From assembly GCF_003595215.1 (NCBI RefSeq), contig NZ_QYZP01000002.1, positions 620,001-684,000 of the forward strand: DNA of 64,000 bases, in the 5' to 3' direction. The first letter of the stretch is position 1, and each line of letters starts with the position of its first letter. Origin of the DNA: Nesterenkonia natronophila. GTDB taxonomy: Bacteria; Actinomycetota; Actinomycetes; Actinomycetales; Micrococcaceae. A program made the translations under genes and the position numbers. The notes beneath the pieces are model-generated. The model did no database searches. It saw only the letters and a list, made by a program, of their open reading frames with translations, and was not told the DNA's origin. Below, one piece after another: positions 55,674-64,000 of the stretch.

Positions 55674-56194
55674 TGGGCGAAGTCTTGGATAGGGGGCTGC
55701 GCCTCTTTCAAGCCCTCTGGCGGGAACTGGCGAAGTTCGGAGTGGTGGGAGCGGGTGCATTTCTCATCGACTCCGCCATATTCCTGTGGCTCATCACCGG
55801 CCCCATGGACGAATCCCACGTCAAGGCCAAGGCCATTGCAGTGGCCGTCGCGACCATCTTCGCGTGGCTCGGCAACCGTTACTGGACCTTCAGGCGTCAG
55901 CGCACGCGAACCCGTGTACGTGAATTGGCGATGTTTGTCCTCATGAATCTCATCGGCCTTCTCATCATGTCGGGTTGTGTGGCATTCAGCTTCTACATTC
56001 TGGGTCTGCGCAGTGAGCTGGCCTCTTTCGTCTCTGGCTCCATCATCGGTATGGGGATGGCCATGTGCTTCCGGTTCGTAGCCTACAAGCTCTGGGTGTT
56101 CACGGGCAGCGCTGAGGGCGAGACCGCATTGGCAGCGGCACATGCGCCTCCCTACACCGATCAGATGCCGCAGGTTAGGGACTCTGCAGACTGA
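55673..56194 (+). CDS. GtrA-like membrane protein
   Basis: A 173-residue protein with four membrane helices and the GtrA motif KFGVVGAGAFLIDSAIFLWL plus GNRYWTFRRQ after helix two. Members are thought to flip lipid-linked sugars or assist glycosylation of cell-wall polymers, which suits the neighbouring manA and LCP genes. The start touches the manA stop; the end overlaps the convergent gene by 20 bp. Confidence 0.87.
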   Translation: MGEVLDRGLRLFQALWRELAKFGVVGAGAFLIDSAIFLWLITGPMDESHVKAKAIAVAVATIFAWLGNRYWTFRRQRTRTRVRELAMFVLMNLIGLLIMSGCVAFSFYILGLRSELASFVSGSIIGMGMAMCFRFVAYKLWVFTGSAEGETALAAAHAPPYTDQMPQVRDSAD

Positions 56195-56915
56195 TCCCCT
56201 CATTCCGCAGCATCCGGTCCCAGCTCTCCCCGCCCTCAGGTCCGTGAAAAAGCACGACGACGCCTCCAGCCGCCCAGGTGCCAAGCATCTGGGTGAAGCT
56301 CTCCGAGCCCCACTGCCTGAGCAACAGCGCTTGGTTCGTTGAACGACTAGTCAGAGGCGGCAAGGCCGCTGCAGGCAGGGGAGTCAGCAGGTGGTCGGGG
56401 TATTGGCGGGCCTCCGCTGACACGTCGGTGACCCAGGCGGGAATCTCCTGACCTGTTGCCTCGTGAAATGAGTCGTCCAGCATTCCGAGGGAGACAGCAG
56501 CGAGCTCCGCGTCTGCCAAGCCGTCCCCGGCAACCCACGCCATGGGTCGGTCCGAAGCGACCAGGACCTGCGCCGTTTGTGTCTTGTCGGGATCCCCTCC
56601 GGCGAGATGGACATCTGCTCCCAGTGCACCGGCTGCGAGGGCAAGTGCCGCTGCCTTCCAGTGCGGGACCATGTCGATCAGCACCGCCTCCCCAGCAGAG
56701 AGATCATGCTCATCCGCGAGCAGCCCGATGAGCTTGGTCGCCCAATTGGCCAGAACTCTCCCCGACAGTTCGATCCGCGCCGTCGGATCATCGGGTGCCG
56801 CACTCCCGTCGTAGTAGATCAGAGCAGGTTGGGGGCGGGCAGCCAAGAGTTCGACGAGCTCGGCAAACTCCACAGGGTCCTTGCCCGAGGAATCTCCCAG
56901 TGTCAGTGGGCACAT
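56175..56915 (-). CDS. TIGR03089 family protein (AMP-ligase N-terminal-like)
   Basis: A 246-residue actinobacterial protein that looks like the N-terminal half of an acyl-adenylating enzyme: RIELSGRVLANWATKLIGLLADEHDLSAGEAVLIDMVPHWKAAALALAAGALGA follows the AMP-ligase pattern, but the ATP loop TSGTTG and the rest of the enzyme are absent. AGGAGGA lies 9 nt before the ATG. Function unknown; Rv3268 occupies the same place next to the LCP gene in M. tuberculosis. Confidence 0.8.
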   Translation of the reverse strand: MCPLTLGDSSGKDPVEFAELVELLAARPQPALIYYDGSAAPDDPTARIELSGRVLANWATKLIGLLADEHDLSAGEAVLIDMVPHWKAAALALAAGALGADVHLAGGDPDKTQTAQVLVASDRPMAWVAGDGLADAELAAVSLGMLDDSFHEATGQEIPAWVTDVSAEARQYPDHLLTPLPAAALPPLTSRSTNQALLLRQWGSESFTQMLGTWAAGGVVVLFHGPEGGESWDRMLRNEGISLQSP

Positions 56916-57001
56916 GATTGATCGTCCTCCTGCTTGCTGCTGTCTTCAGCGGTGCCCCGAGGGGCGCGGCACGCCGGTCCGGTGCGACTCGCCGAGGGCA
57001 C

Positions 57002-57031
57002 TTGACGAATGTTTACTCACACCAGTGTAAT
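57002..57031 (+). promoter_or_regulatory. Candidate whiB promoter
   Basis: TTGACG (57002-57007) and TGTAAT (57026-57031) are separated by 18 bp, close to the housekeeping sigma consensus. The start codon follows 65 nt downstream with a purine-rich ribosome site. Confidence 0.55.
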
Positions 57032-57096
57032 TAGGGACGAGACAAGGACCGTTACGAGTGTATAAGCGCAAGGAAGAGCCGGGGGAGGCCCACAGT

Positions 57097-57651
57097 ATGG
57101 GGAAGCCGCAGCGGCTGAGTGAAATCGGCCCCGAGCAGGACCAGAGATCTGTCCGTAGGAGCGGAATCGACGTACCACCTGACTGGTTCGTCGATCCGGC
57201 GGACCCATCAGCAGCAGAACAGTTCCAGCACGGTTCCGCGTTGGAGGACCGGGCCACTGCTTTCCTTGCTGAGGCTGAGGCTGCAGAAGCCGAAAAGCAC
57301 AGTACGGTGACGGCTCTGAGTGAGGCGCCTTCCCGCCGCACTCAGACAAGTCCTGGAACGGGTGCGGATGACGCGGCTGATTCAGTCTGGCTGGGCATTC
57401 CCATGCTGGTACCGACGGAACAGGTTGAGGGAGAATTGGCCTGGCAAGTCGATGCGCTCTGCGCACAGACTGATCCGGAGGCATTCTTTCCAGAAAAGGG
57501 CGGTTCCACTCGCGATGCCAAGAAAGTGTGTGGCGCCTGTCACGTCAAGCAGGACTGCCTAGACTACGCCCTGGCAAACGACGAACGGTTCGGCATCTGG
57601 GGTGGGCTTTCCGAGCGTGAACGTCGGAAGTTGAAGAGACGAGCACGCTGA
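57097..57651 (+). CDS. WhiB family iron-sulfur regulator (WhiB2-like) with long N-terminal extension
   Basis: A 184-residue protein. The last 80 residues are a full Wbl domain: WQVDALCAQTDPEAFFPEKGGSTRDAKKVCGACHVKQDCLDYALANDERFGIWGGLSERERRKLKRRAR, given here in segments: ALCAQTD, KVCGACHVKQDC (four Cys for a 4Fe-4S cluster), GIWGG and the basic tail. WhiB2 controls septation. The first about 100 residues are hydrophilic, Ala/Glu-rich and not part of the family. GGGGGAGG 8 nt before the ATG at 57097 supports the long form; ATG 57403 would give a standard 82-residue protein. Confidence 0.85.
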   Translation: MGKPQRLSEIGPEQDQRSVRRSGIDVPPDWFVDPADPSAAEQFQHGSALEDRATAFLAEAEAAEAEKHSTVTALSEAPSRRTQTSPGTGADDAADSVWLGIPMLVPTEQVEGELAWQVDALCAQTDPEAFFPEKGGSTRDAKKVCGACHVKQDCLDYALANDERFGIWGGLSERERRKLKRRAR

Positions 57652-57684
57652 CGTGAGGCCGACTGCTCCCATGGGGGCCGGTAG

Positions 57685-60600
57685 GTGAGTGGTCCCGCTG
57701 CCCGCCTCCACATCGCCGCCGTCGTACTTCATGACGGCGGCGGTTTTGCGTCCCCGCAGTGGGACGCCCATGGTCGGGCGCTGAACACCGCTGCAGGTTT
57801 GGAGTGGCAGACCCGACAGCCCGACAGTGTCATTGAACTCAGTTCTGCTACCTACACGGGGCCTCAGGATCTGTCTCGCTCCCTGCATTCGGGACTGATC
57901 CGCGACCGCCGTCAGGCCAAGCAGACACTCTCCAGCGGCCCCGGGGGAGTGAAGTCTACGCCGCTGTGGAGGACTTTGGAGCGGCAGCTCGGAAACGGGT
58001 TCGCTCCGCAGTTCCAGTGGTTGTGGATTCTTTCGGCGGACACCGTGGCGGAGCCGACAGCACTGGAGCAACTCGAAGAGCGGATCTTCACGGTCAAAGA
58101 TGAAGAAACTCATCGGACCGTTGAAGTCGTAGGAGCCAAACAGTGGGTCGCAGGCATTGAAGAGCCGCGTCTGCTCAGTGCGGGACTCTGGGTGACCCGC
58201 TCCGGTGAAGTCAGTAGTCTTACCGAACCCAAAGAGCTGGACCAGGGGCAATATGACGGACGGGACGAGGTGCCCGGTGTCTCCGCTCATGGCATGCTCG
58301 TGCGAGCCAGTCTCTTCGGAGATCTAGGTGGCTACAGCCCGGAGTTGGATGACGACTACGCGGCTGCTGAGTTCTGTGCGCGAGCGCGCGAGGTGGGCGC
58401 TCGCACGGTGCTGGAGTCCGGCGCGGCAGTGCGCCGACCGGCACCGCCACAGGGCGCGATGGTCCATCGGTTGGGCGGCAGCCTGCTGCTCTCCCACGCT
58501 GAGCGCTCAAGCCAGGTGCGCCTGCGACTAAGCCGTGCTCACCTGACTGCGCTGCCGTTTGTCTGGCTGGGACTCTGGTTCGCCGCAGCGGCACGCTTAG
58601 TCGCGCTGTTAGTGTGCAAGGCACCTGATGCAGGGCTGTCACAGTTCGGCAGCTCGGCAAGTGCGTTGGTGAATGTGGCCGCCATCTGGAGACTCCGTCG
58701 GCACCGCGCTGCAGGACGGAAGGCAGCTTTGTCACGGCCGGAAAGAGCGGGCGAGTCACCCCAACAAGTGTTGCGGACCGGCAATCAGGCTGTCCGCGAG
58801 GCTCGACTCAGCGGCACCACTCTGCGTGATCAGCGACGTCGGGACACCACTGCCGAGACGGTAGGTGTCACAGGTCAGCGTACGGCGCCGGTCTCGGCAG
58901 CACCGGGGGATGAGGACGCGCTCCTGGAGGTCGGCGAAGGTGACGGTGAGTTCGACCAACTGCCCACGCGGGGGTCGGGAGACCGACTGGGGCTATTCTT
59001 GCTCCTGACTGTACTGACCGGAATCTCACTGGTGGGGTTCCGAGACTTGCTGACAGCCGGCGCCCTCGGCGGAGGTGCCGCAGCGCCTGCCTCCTCGTCC
59101 CTGAACGAGATCTGGAATCACACGCTCTCCTTTTTGGTCGCCGATTCCTTAGGGGAACGCGCCGCCGCAGACCCTTTCAACCTCGTCCTACTCATCTTCT
59201 CCGCGGTGAGCCTTGGCCACGCGTCGATGGTGCTGCTGTGGATAGTTATCCTGGCGGCACCGCTGAGTGCCCTCACCGCATGGTGGGCGGCGAGCCTTTG
59301 GAGCTCAGCATCCATGCACCGCGTAATCACAGCCCTGATCTGGGCGCTCCTCCCGGCGCTCCAGGCGGCTTCCGGTCAGGGGCGTGTAGGCGCCGTCATC
59401 GCGCACATCCTGCTGCCAGTGCTCGTGCTGGTCTCGGTCCGCGCCGTGCGCCTCCACAGCCAGCGGCGTGACCATCCGGGCGGGATCGCTGCTCTGCGGC
59501 TCACAGCGGGGTGGGAGACGGCCGCCGCGGCTGCCCTGCTCATGGCGGGGGTCACCGCCGCTGCGCCGGTTCTCTTAGTGCCGGCGGTGCTGAGCTGCGT
59601 GACGGCCGCCCTGCTGCTGGGGCGTCAAGGGCGCGTCCTGTGGATGCTGCCGATCCCCGCCCTGGCGATCTTCCTGCCCATGCTGATGTCCACTGTTGAT
59701 CGCGGTTCCAGCCTTGTTGCGGCGCTGATCACTGAGCCCGGGCGCAACCTGCCCACGACCGAGGCGGGAGTATCGGCTCCGATCTGGCAGCAGCTGCTGG
59801 GCTTTTCCCAGGCCTTCGACCCTGCAGCCGGGTTGCCGGGTGCTGCCAACACCGAGCGTCTCGGGTGGTTGCCGGGGGCACTTGACGCCGATTTTTGGGC
59901 TTTGCGCCTGGCACTTCTGATCGGCGCGCCGCTGGTCGTGATCGCAGTGCTGGCAATGCTGGCTGCGGGCCGCCGACTTCTGATGATGACTTGCGGCCTC
60001 ATAGCTCTCGGCCTGGTGGGGTACTCCGCTCTGGTGAGCCGGCTGGCCGCCGGGACCGCGGGTGGCGAAGTCCTCGGAGGTCACATCGGCCCCATGGTCT
60101 CGGCGCTGGCGCTTTGCCTGATTGCTGCTGCCATCGGTGGGCTCCAGGGCGGGCCTGGTTCGCACGCCGTCCTCGGAGGCATCTTCACCCCGGTGGCCTC
60201 CACCCTTCTTGTTCTGGCGATCTTCGCCTCCGGCGTCTTCTGGGCTGCGCCGCGGCTGATACCGACGGCCGAGCTGGCTGATAGGACAATTACTGCAGTC
60301 AACGAGCAGCAGGTCCTTATTGCGCCGGCTGCTGTCCGTACCCTTCCGGCCACGGCCGCAGACCTTGGGGCGGGACCAGCTGCCACCAGAACTCTGGTGC
60401 TGTCCTCCTCGCATGAGGGAGTGACCGCCCAGCTACGGTCTCGCAGCGGTGAGACATTGGACAAGCATCGCAGCGCTGCCGTGCAGGAGCAGCTTCCCCT
60501 CTGGGCCTTCGGTGCGCTGGCGGAACCTGGCACGAATGGAAGCGCTCCGGGGGAGCTCAGCAGTTCTCAACAGCGGCTCGGGGACCTCGTGGCAAGCGTC

Positions 60601-61281
60601 GTTGTGCCTGGTTCCGAGAACACTGCGGAGATCGCCTTCGAGCTGGGAATAGGCCATGTGTTGGTGAGCGAGGGAACAGCTCTGCGGGAGGCTGTCGATA
60701 CGGCCAGCGGCCTGACGGCTGTCGGTGATACTGAATTTGGTGCCCTTTGGCGCATAGAGTCCGGACCCTCCGAGGAGCTTGCTGCACCGGCAGGCGTGGT
60801 CGGTGCGCCCACCGCCTGGGCTCGAATCGTCACAGCTGATGGGGAACCCGTGGCGCTGCTGCCCAGTGAGCATCATCGGCTTGCAGCCGATCTGTCCGCA
60901 GTCCTGCTCCCCGAAGGCGGTGCCCTCGAGCTGGACGATGGGACCGAATACCATGTGCAGATTGCCTCAGAACGCGCCGCCGGTTGGCAGGCCACCCTCG
61001 ATGGGGAGAGGCTGCGGCCGGTGACAGCGTCCAGCCTGGGCGCCGAACCCGAGGAGGTCTCGTGGAGCCAGCAGTTCCACCTCCCAGAGAGTTTCGCCGA
61101 AGACCCTCGGGGGCACCTGGAACTGAGCCACAGTCCCCAGTTCCAGTACCCGATTCTCGTTTTCACGGGTGCCCTGCTCCTGATTTTTCTCCTCGTCGCA
61201 CTGCCGCTGCCTCGAAGCTGGCGGATTCTTCCAGTGGTCTCTGACGACCGGCTCACGTTTCGCGGGGAGGGCCGCCCATGA
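57685..61281 (+). CDS. Very large membrane glycosyltransferase (GT2-like)
   Basis: A 1198-residue protein. Residues 1-270 look like a GT-A glycosyltransferase domain (HIAAVVLHDGG, QWLWILSADTVAEPTALEQL, FGDLGGYSPELDDDYAAAEFCARARE). A membrane helix follows at about 290, then a charged linker (about 330-430), ten or more membrane helices from about 435 to 870, a long external domain and a last helix near 1165. Actinobacteria carry such a protein between whiB2 and DUF5719/DUF3499 genes; it probably decorates the cell envelope. The donor and acceptor are unknown. GTG start; the stop overlaps the next ATG. Confidence 0.82.
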   Translation: MSGPAARLHIAAVVLHDGGGFASPQWDAHGRALNTAAGLEWQTRQPDSVIELSSATYTGPQDLSRSLHSGLIRDRRQAKQTLSSGPGGVKSTPLWRTLERQLGNGFAPQFQWLWILSADTVAEPTALEQLEERIFTVKDEETHRTVEVVGAKQWVAGIEEPRLLSAGLWVTRSGEVSSLTEPKELDQGQYDGRDEVPGVSAHGMLVRASLFGDLGGYSPELDDDYAAAEFCARAREVGARTVLESGAAVRRPAPPQGAMVHRLGGSLLLSHAERSSQVRLRLSRAHLTALPFVWLGLWFAAAARLVALLVCKAPDAGLSQFGSSASALVNVAAIWRLRRHRAAGRKAALSRPERAGESPQQVLRTGNQAVREARLSGTTLRDQRRRDTTAETVGVTGQRTAPVSAAPGDEDALLEVGEGDGEFDQLPTRGSGDRLGLFLLLTVLTGISLVGFRDLLTAGALGGGAAAPASSSLNEIWNHTLSFLVADSLGERAAADPFNLVLLIFSAVSLGHASMVLLWIVILAAPLSALTAWWAASLWSSASMHRVITALIWALLPALQAASGQGRVGAVIAHILLPVLVLVSVRAVRLHSQRRDHPGGIAALRLTAGWETAAAAALLMAGVTAAAPVLLVPAVLSCVTAALLLGRQGRVLWMLPIPALAIFLPMLMSTVDRGSSLVAALITEPGRNLPTTEAGVSAPIWQQLLGFSQAFDPAAGLPGAANTERLGWLPGALDADFWALRLALLIGAPLVVIAVLAMLAAGRRLLMMTCGLIALGLVGYSALVSRLAAGTAGGEVLGGHIGPMVSALALCLIAAAIGGLQGGPGSHAVLGGIFTPVASTLLVLAIFASGVFWAAPRLIPTAELADRTITAVNEQQVLIAPAAVRTLPATAADLGAGPAATRTLVLSSSHEGVTAQLRSRSGETLDKHRSAAVQEQLPLWAFGALAEPGTNGSAPGELSSSQQRLGDLVASVVVPGSENTAEIAFELGIGHVLVSEGTALREAVDTASGLTAVGDTEFGALWRIESGPSEELAAPAGVVGAPTAWARIVTADGEPVALLPSEHHRLAADLSAVLLPEGGALELDDGTEYHVQIASERAAGWQATLDGERLRPVTASSLGAEPEEVSWSQQFHLPESFAEDPRGHLELSHSPQFQYPILVFTGALLLIFLLVALPLPRSWRILPVVSDDRLTFRGEGRP

Positions 61282-63044
61282 CCTCGAGAAAAGTGAGGAA
61301 GTACCTCAAGGCGCAGCAGAAGGCGCGGCGCCGCGCCCAGCGCGACCAGACCCGGGGCACGGACACTCAGGTGGCCAGCACTCCGAACGATCGCGTCGTG
61401 CGGGCTGCCCCGACAGTGGCAGTGCTGGCCGGCCTGGGCCTTATTGCAACTGTTGTCGGGTCAGCCGCCATGGAAATGACCGGTGAGACCCAGGAGCAAC
61501 CGGTGGTGCTCGAACCGCATGCGGTGGCTGGTCCAGAGGTGGCAGAGACACTAACCTGTCCCTCTGTGCCCGGACGCCCGGAGACGTTGTCAGAGCAGGG
61601 AGTTCTTGAATACGAGGAGCGGGATGACTCCGCGGCTGCGAACACCACAGCTATGGTGTTCGCAGCTACTGACGGAAAATTTCCCGCTGTCGAATGGTTT
61701 GCGTTGGACGATCAAGGGCGGGGAGAGGCGGAGAACCTCATCTCCGAGGGAAACCGCGACGACGCGACCGAGGGCCCGTTGGCAGACAGGCCCTTCATCT
61801 CGGGTGAGTTCGAGACCGAGGAGGGCGTGCATCTGTTGGAAGTCGAGCCATTGCCCGGACGATCCCCCTCGCGAGCGGCAGTAGCCGCCGCCGCCTACTC
61901 CTACAGTGCAGATTCAGGCCCGGTCACGGGTCTGACTGCAGGAATGTGCGATGCTCCGGGCCGCAGCCAGTGGTTCTTAGGACCAGAGACGGGCGCGGGC
62001 GCGAATTCACTGCTCACCCTGGCGAATCCCCACAGTCGCGATGCCACCGCCGAGGTCAGGACCTATGATGCCGATGGTGATACCGGAATGTTGGGGTCCG
62101 CTACAGTGCTTATTCCGCAGAATTCGGTCCGAACGGTGAACGTGGCTGGCATTGCCGAGCCTGACTCCGAAATTGCCGTGCATGTGCAGGCAAGTGGCGC
62201 CCCGGTGGCTGGACACCTGCAATCCGCCAGTGCTGCGGGAGGGAGCGGACTCGGGGTGGAGGTGCTGACTGCCCTGCCGGGACCGCAACAGCAGCACATC
62301 GCGGTCGGGGTGCCTGCCGGGTCGGAAGAAGACCCGCAGTTATGGTTCTACGCCCCAGGGGATGAGAGCGTGACTGTGGAGCTGCAAGTCTTCGGTCCAG
62401 ACGGTCAGGTGGAGACGGACACACCCGGCGTGTTCACCGTGGAGCCGGGAAGAGTCTCGGCACCAGGCCTCCACGGTCTCCCGTCCGGCACCTATGACAT
62501 TGTCGTGAACTCCGACTTGCCCACCCTCGCAGCAGTGCGCAGTGCCGGGGATGGACAGCCGGTCACCGTCGAGGTGGACCCGGAGCCCGACCCGATTGCC
62601 GGCGAAGAAATCGAGGCTGAGAATCAGGAGCAGGAGAGAGACCCGATTGCAGATTTCAGCTGGTCAGCCGCAGCAGAACCGCTGAGTGCAGGTTCCGGCG
62701 CTGTGCTGCCCCGGGAGCACCGAACGGATCTTCGTTTCTTGGCGCCGTCGGAGGATCAGCAGGCACAGGTGACCTACCGGCTCCTAGACAGTGAGGGTGA
62801 ACGCACTGACGATCTGGTCCTGGAGGTCCCCGCCGGCGCCTCAGCTGAGGTGACGTACGATGACCTCGTTGACCACTCGCAGGACGGGGGGCTGGCGGAC
62901 CTTTCGGCCGTGATCATTACCGCTGGCGAGGGCGAAGTGTTCGGCGGCACTGTCACGCGTGATGAGGCCGGAGGTTTCACCTCAACTCCGATTGTTCCTA
63001 TCAGTCCCAGTGCCCAGTATGTGCCATTGCGCGTGGAGCGCTAG
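61278..63044 (+). CDS. DUF5719 membrane-anchored extracellular protein
   Basis: A 588-residue protein with a very basic N-terminus (RKVRKYLKAQQKARRRAQR), one membrane helix at about 44-65, and a large external region rich in beta strands with repeated segments of the type LLTLANPHSRDATAEVRTYDADG and LWFYAPGDESVTVELQVFGPDG. Asp/Glu are frequent. It is coupled by ATGA to the glycosyltransferase, which suggests a shared job in the envelope. Function unknown. Confidence 0.8.
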   Translation: MTSRKVRKYLKAQQKARRRAQRDQTRGTDTQVASTPNDRVVRAAPTVAVLAGLGLIATVVGSAAMEMTGETQEQPVVLEPHAVAGPEVAETLTCPSVPGRPETLSEQGVLEYEERDDSAAANTTAMVFAATDGKFPAVEWFALDDQGRGEAENLISEGNRDDATEGPLADRPFISGEFETEEGVHLLEVEPLPGRSPSRAAVAAAAYSYSADSGPVTGLTAGMCDAPGRSQWFLGPETGAGANSLLTLANPHSRDATAEVRTYDADGDTGMLGSATVLIPQNSVRTVNVAGIAEPDSEIAVHVQASGAPVAGHLQSASAAGGSGLGVEVLTALPGPQQQHIAVGVPAGSEEDPQLWFYAPGDESVTVELQVFGPDGQVETDTPGVFTVEPGRVSAPGLHGLPSGTYDIVVNSDLPTLAAVRSAGDGQPVTVEVDPEPDPIAGEEIEAENQEQERDPIADFSWSAAAEPLSAGSGAVLPREHRTDLRFLAPSEDQQAQVTYRLLDSEGERTDDLVLEVPAGASAEVTYDDLVDHSQDGGLADLSAVIITAGEGEVFGGTVTRDEAGGFTSTPIVPISPSAQYVPLRVER

Positions 63045-63102
63045 GACACGGGTTGTTCGGAATTCCCGAAATCTCGGCGTCAGCTGGGTAGGCTCAGTGA
63101 TC

Positions 63103-63471
63103 GTGGATTCCAAACGCCGTTGTACCAAACACAGTTGCGATGCTCCGGCTGCGGCGACCCTGACCTACTCCTACGCTGACTCAACTGTCGTCGTCGGTCC
63201 GATCAGTGTCTACGCCGAGCCGCACGCCTACGACCTCTGCGCCAGCCACGCTGATGCGGTTCGCGCTCCCCGCGGCTGGGAGCTGCTGCGTTTGGACTAC
63301 TCCTCGCCTGAGGAGAGCGAAGATGACCTTCTGGCGTTAGCTGATGCCGTGCGGGAAACTCGCCGAGAGCCTGCGGCGAGGGTGCCCGGGCGGCAAGCAC
63401 CGACGCCACTTTCTGCTCCCGAAGGAAGTTCCGGCGTCAGCCGCGGGCACCTCCGGCTTCTTCCCGACTGA
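63103..63471 (+). CDS. DUF3499 protein
   Basis: A 122-residue protein starting DSKRRCTKHSCDAPAAATLTYSYADS, with the CxxxxC pair and a later DLCASHAD that together look like a zinc site, then WELLRLD. It is conserved in actinobacteria between the glycosyltransferase block and sahH. TAGGCT (63089-63094) lies 8 nt before GTG 63103, which is preferred over GTG 63097. The C-terminal 40 residues are variable. Confidence 0.83.
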   Translation: MDSKRRCTKHSCDAPAAATLTYSYADSTVVVGPISVYAEPHAYDLCASHADAVRAPRGWELLRLDYSSPEESEDDLLALADAVRETRREPAARVPGRQAPTPLSAPEGSSGVSRGHLRLLPD

Positions 63472-63570
63472 GCCTGTCGGCCAAACTCCCTAAGCGCTGC
63501 CCCAGGGTGATTACGTCGGCAGATGACAGGTAGGGCAGTGCGATCAGTGCGGGCAGGTACCCTGGAGACC

Positions 63571-63741
63571 ATGCCACGCACGTCTCTGATCGAGCCTTTG
63601 ATAATGCAGCTTCTGCGATGCCCGGTCACTGGAAGTCCCCTGCGCCAGGAGGGCCAGGAGCTTGTCGCCGTCGGCGACACCAACCGACGATATCCGATTG
63701 ATCAGGGCGTCCCTACTCTGCTGAAGGATCACAATTCATGA
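63571..63741 (+). CDS. Trm112-like zinc-ribbon-type protein (YcaR family)
   Basis: A 56-residue protein: [38 protein letters not shown], read as [18 protein letters not shown] and the final strand of the family, with only one Cys of the usual zinc set. Such proteins support methyltransferases or sit in cell-envelope loci. TACCCT (63558-63563) is 7 nt before the ATG. The stop overlaps sahH (ATGA). Confidence 0.82.
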   Translation: MPRTSLIEPLIMQLLRCPVTGSPLRQEGQELVAVGDTNRRYPIDQGVPTLLKDHNS

Positions 63742-64000
63742 GCTTTGACTACAAGATCGCCGACATCTCACTTCACGAAGCAGGTCGGCACCAGATTCGA
63801 CTTGCCGAGCACGAAATGCCGGGGTTGATGTCCCTGCGCGAGGAGTTTGCCGCGGAACAGCCGCTGCGAGGGGCCCGGATCGCCGGATCTTTGCATATGA
63901 CTGTGCAGACTGCAGTGCTGATTGAAACGCTGGTGTCGTTGGGAGCGCAGGTTCGGTGGGCATCCTGCAACATCTTCTCTACTCAGGATGAGGCGGCAGC
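63738..64000 (+). CDS. sahH: Adenosylhomocysteinase, N-terminal part (3' end outside window)
   Basis: The first 87 residues of SAH hydrolase, which splits S-adenosylhomocysteine to adenosine and homocysteine in the methyl cycle. [52 protein letters not shown] and [16 protein letters not shown] are nearly invariant. ATG overlaps the upstream stop by 4 bp. Adenosine released here can feed the add gene at 4.3 kb. Confidence 0.95.
   Translation, partial: MSFDYKIADISLHEAGRHQIRLAEHEMPGLMSLREEFAAEQPLRGARIAGSLHMTVQTAVLIETLVSLGAQVRWASCNIFSTQDEAA

Noticed and set aside
59575..60414. 279-codon minus-strand frame inside the large glycosyltransferase
   Set aside because: Antisense to membrane helices of a clear gene; composition (Gln/Arg/Gly) is typical of a shadow frame.

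Overview
The window is high-GC actinobacterial DNA, most likely from a member of the Micrococcaceae; Nesterenkonia is my best guess because several proteins carry very acidic stretches, as in halophilic or alkaliphilic relatives. Supporting evidence: a mycothiol S-conjugate amidase (mycothiol occurs only in actinobacteria), a WhiB iron-sulfur regulator, LCP, DUF3499, DUF4307 and DUF4245 proteins, frequent GTG and TTG starts, ATGA/GTGA stop-start overlaps, and many genes whose start codon lies only 6-8 nt after a TAnnnT -10 hexamer, so that the mRNA is probably leaderless.

Layout. 1-5819: end of a GDP-mannose pyrophosphorylase gene, M20 amidohydrolase, cytidine deaminase, thymidine phosphorylase, DedA, adenosine deaminase and MazG (nucleoside salvage). 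5879-11051: enolase, FtsB-like divisome protein, DUF501, Ppx/GppA and a membrane-anchored subtilase with an acidic insertion. 11137-15275: type II NADH dehydrogenase, an odd tRNA with a UAA anticodon, and the biotin uptake locus (TetR/BioQ-like regulator, BioY, BioM, BioN) with a clear operator over the bioY promoter. 15386-29383: Bax1-I, AI-2E, threonine deaminase, GreA, and a block whose gene order resembles Mycobacterium tuberculosis Rv1080c-Rv1086 (greA, DUF4307, mca, small membrane protein, DUF255 thioredoxin-like protein, HlyIII, cis-prenyl transferase), then PIN-PhoH and a rhomboid. 29461-39686: fumarase, then a leucine/branched-chain acyl-CoA catabolism cluster (FadD-type ligase, TetR, carboxylase beta and alpha subunits, acyl-CoA dehydrogenase, MaoC, CitE-type lyase) like the mycobacterial bkaR/accD1/accA1/fadE19 locus, with two copies of one operator. 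39683-44058: Nudix, GalE, prepilin peptidase, carbonic anhydrase, DUF4245 and class II fructose-1,6-bisphosphatase (glpX).

44055-46030 is a degraded integrated element of about 2 kb. It entered the 3' end of glpX, left a 15-bp direct repeat, and separated glpX from its original stop codon and terminator. Its tyrosine recombinase is broken by an in-frame stop. Just beyond lies a 981-residue fusion of a degenerate CapA-like domain, a cyanophycin-synthetase-type ATP-grasp domain and a second decayed ATP-grasp copy. This is the least explained coding sequence in the window. It faces a signal-peptide-less subtilase that is co-transcribed with a small stand-alone propeptide-like inhibitor.

50902-64000: purK, purE, an LCP ligase, manA, gtrA, a TIGR03089 protein, an N-terminally extended WhiB, a very large membrane glycosyltransferase, DUF5719, DUF3499, a Trm112-like protein and the start of sahH. 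Together with the GDP-mannose enzyme at the left edge, this is a mannose/cell-wall and purine region with conserved actinobacterial gene order.
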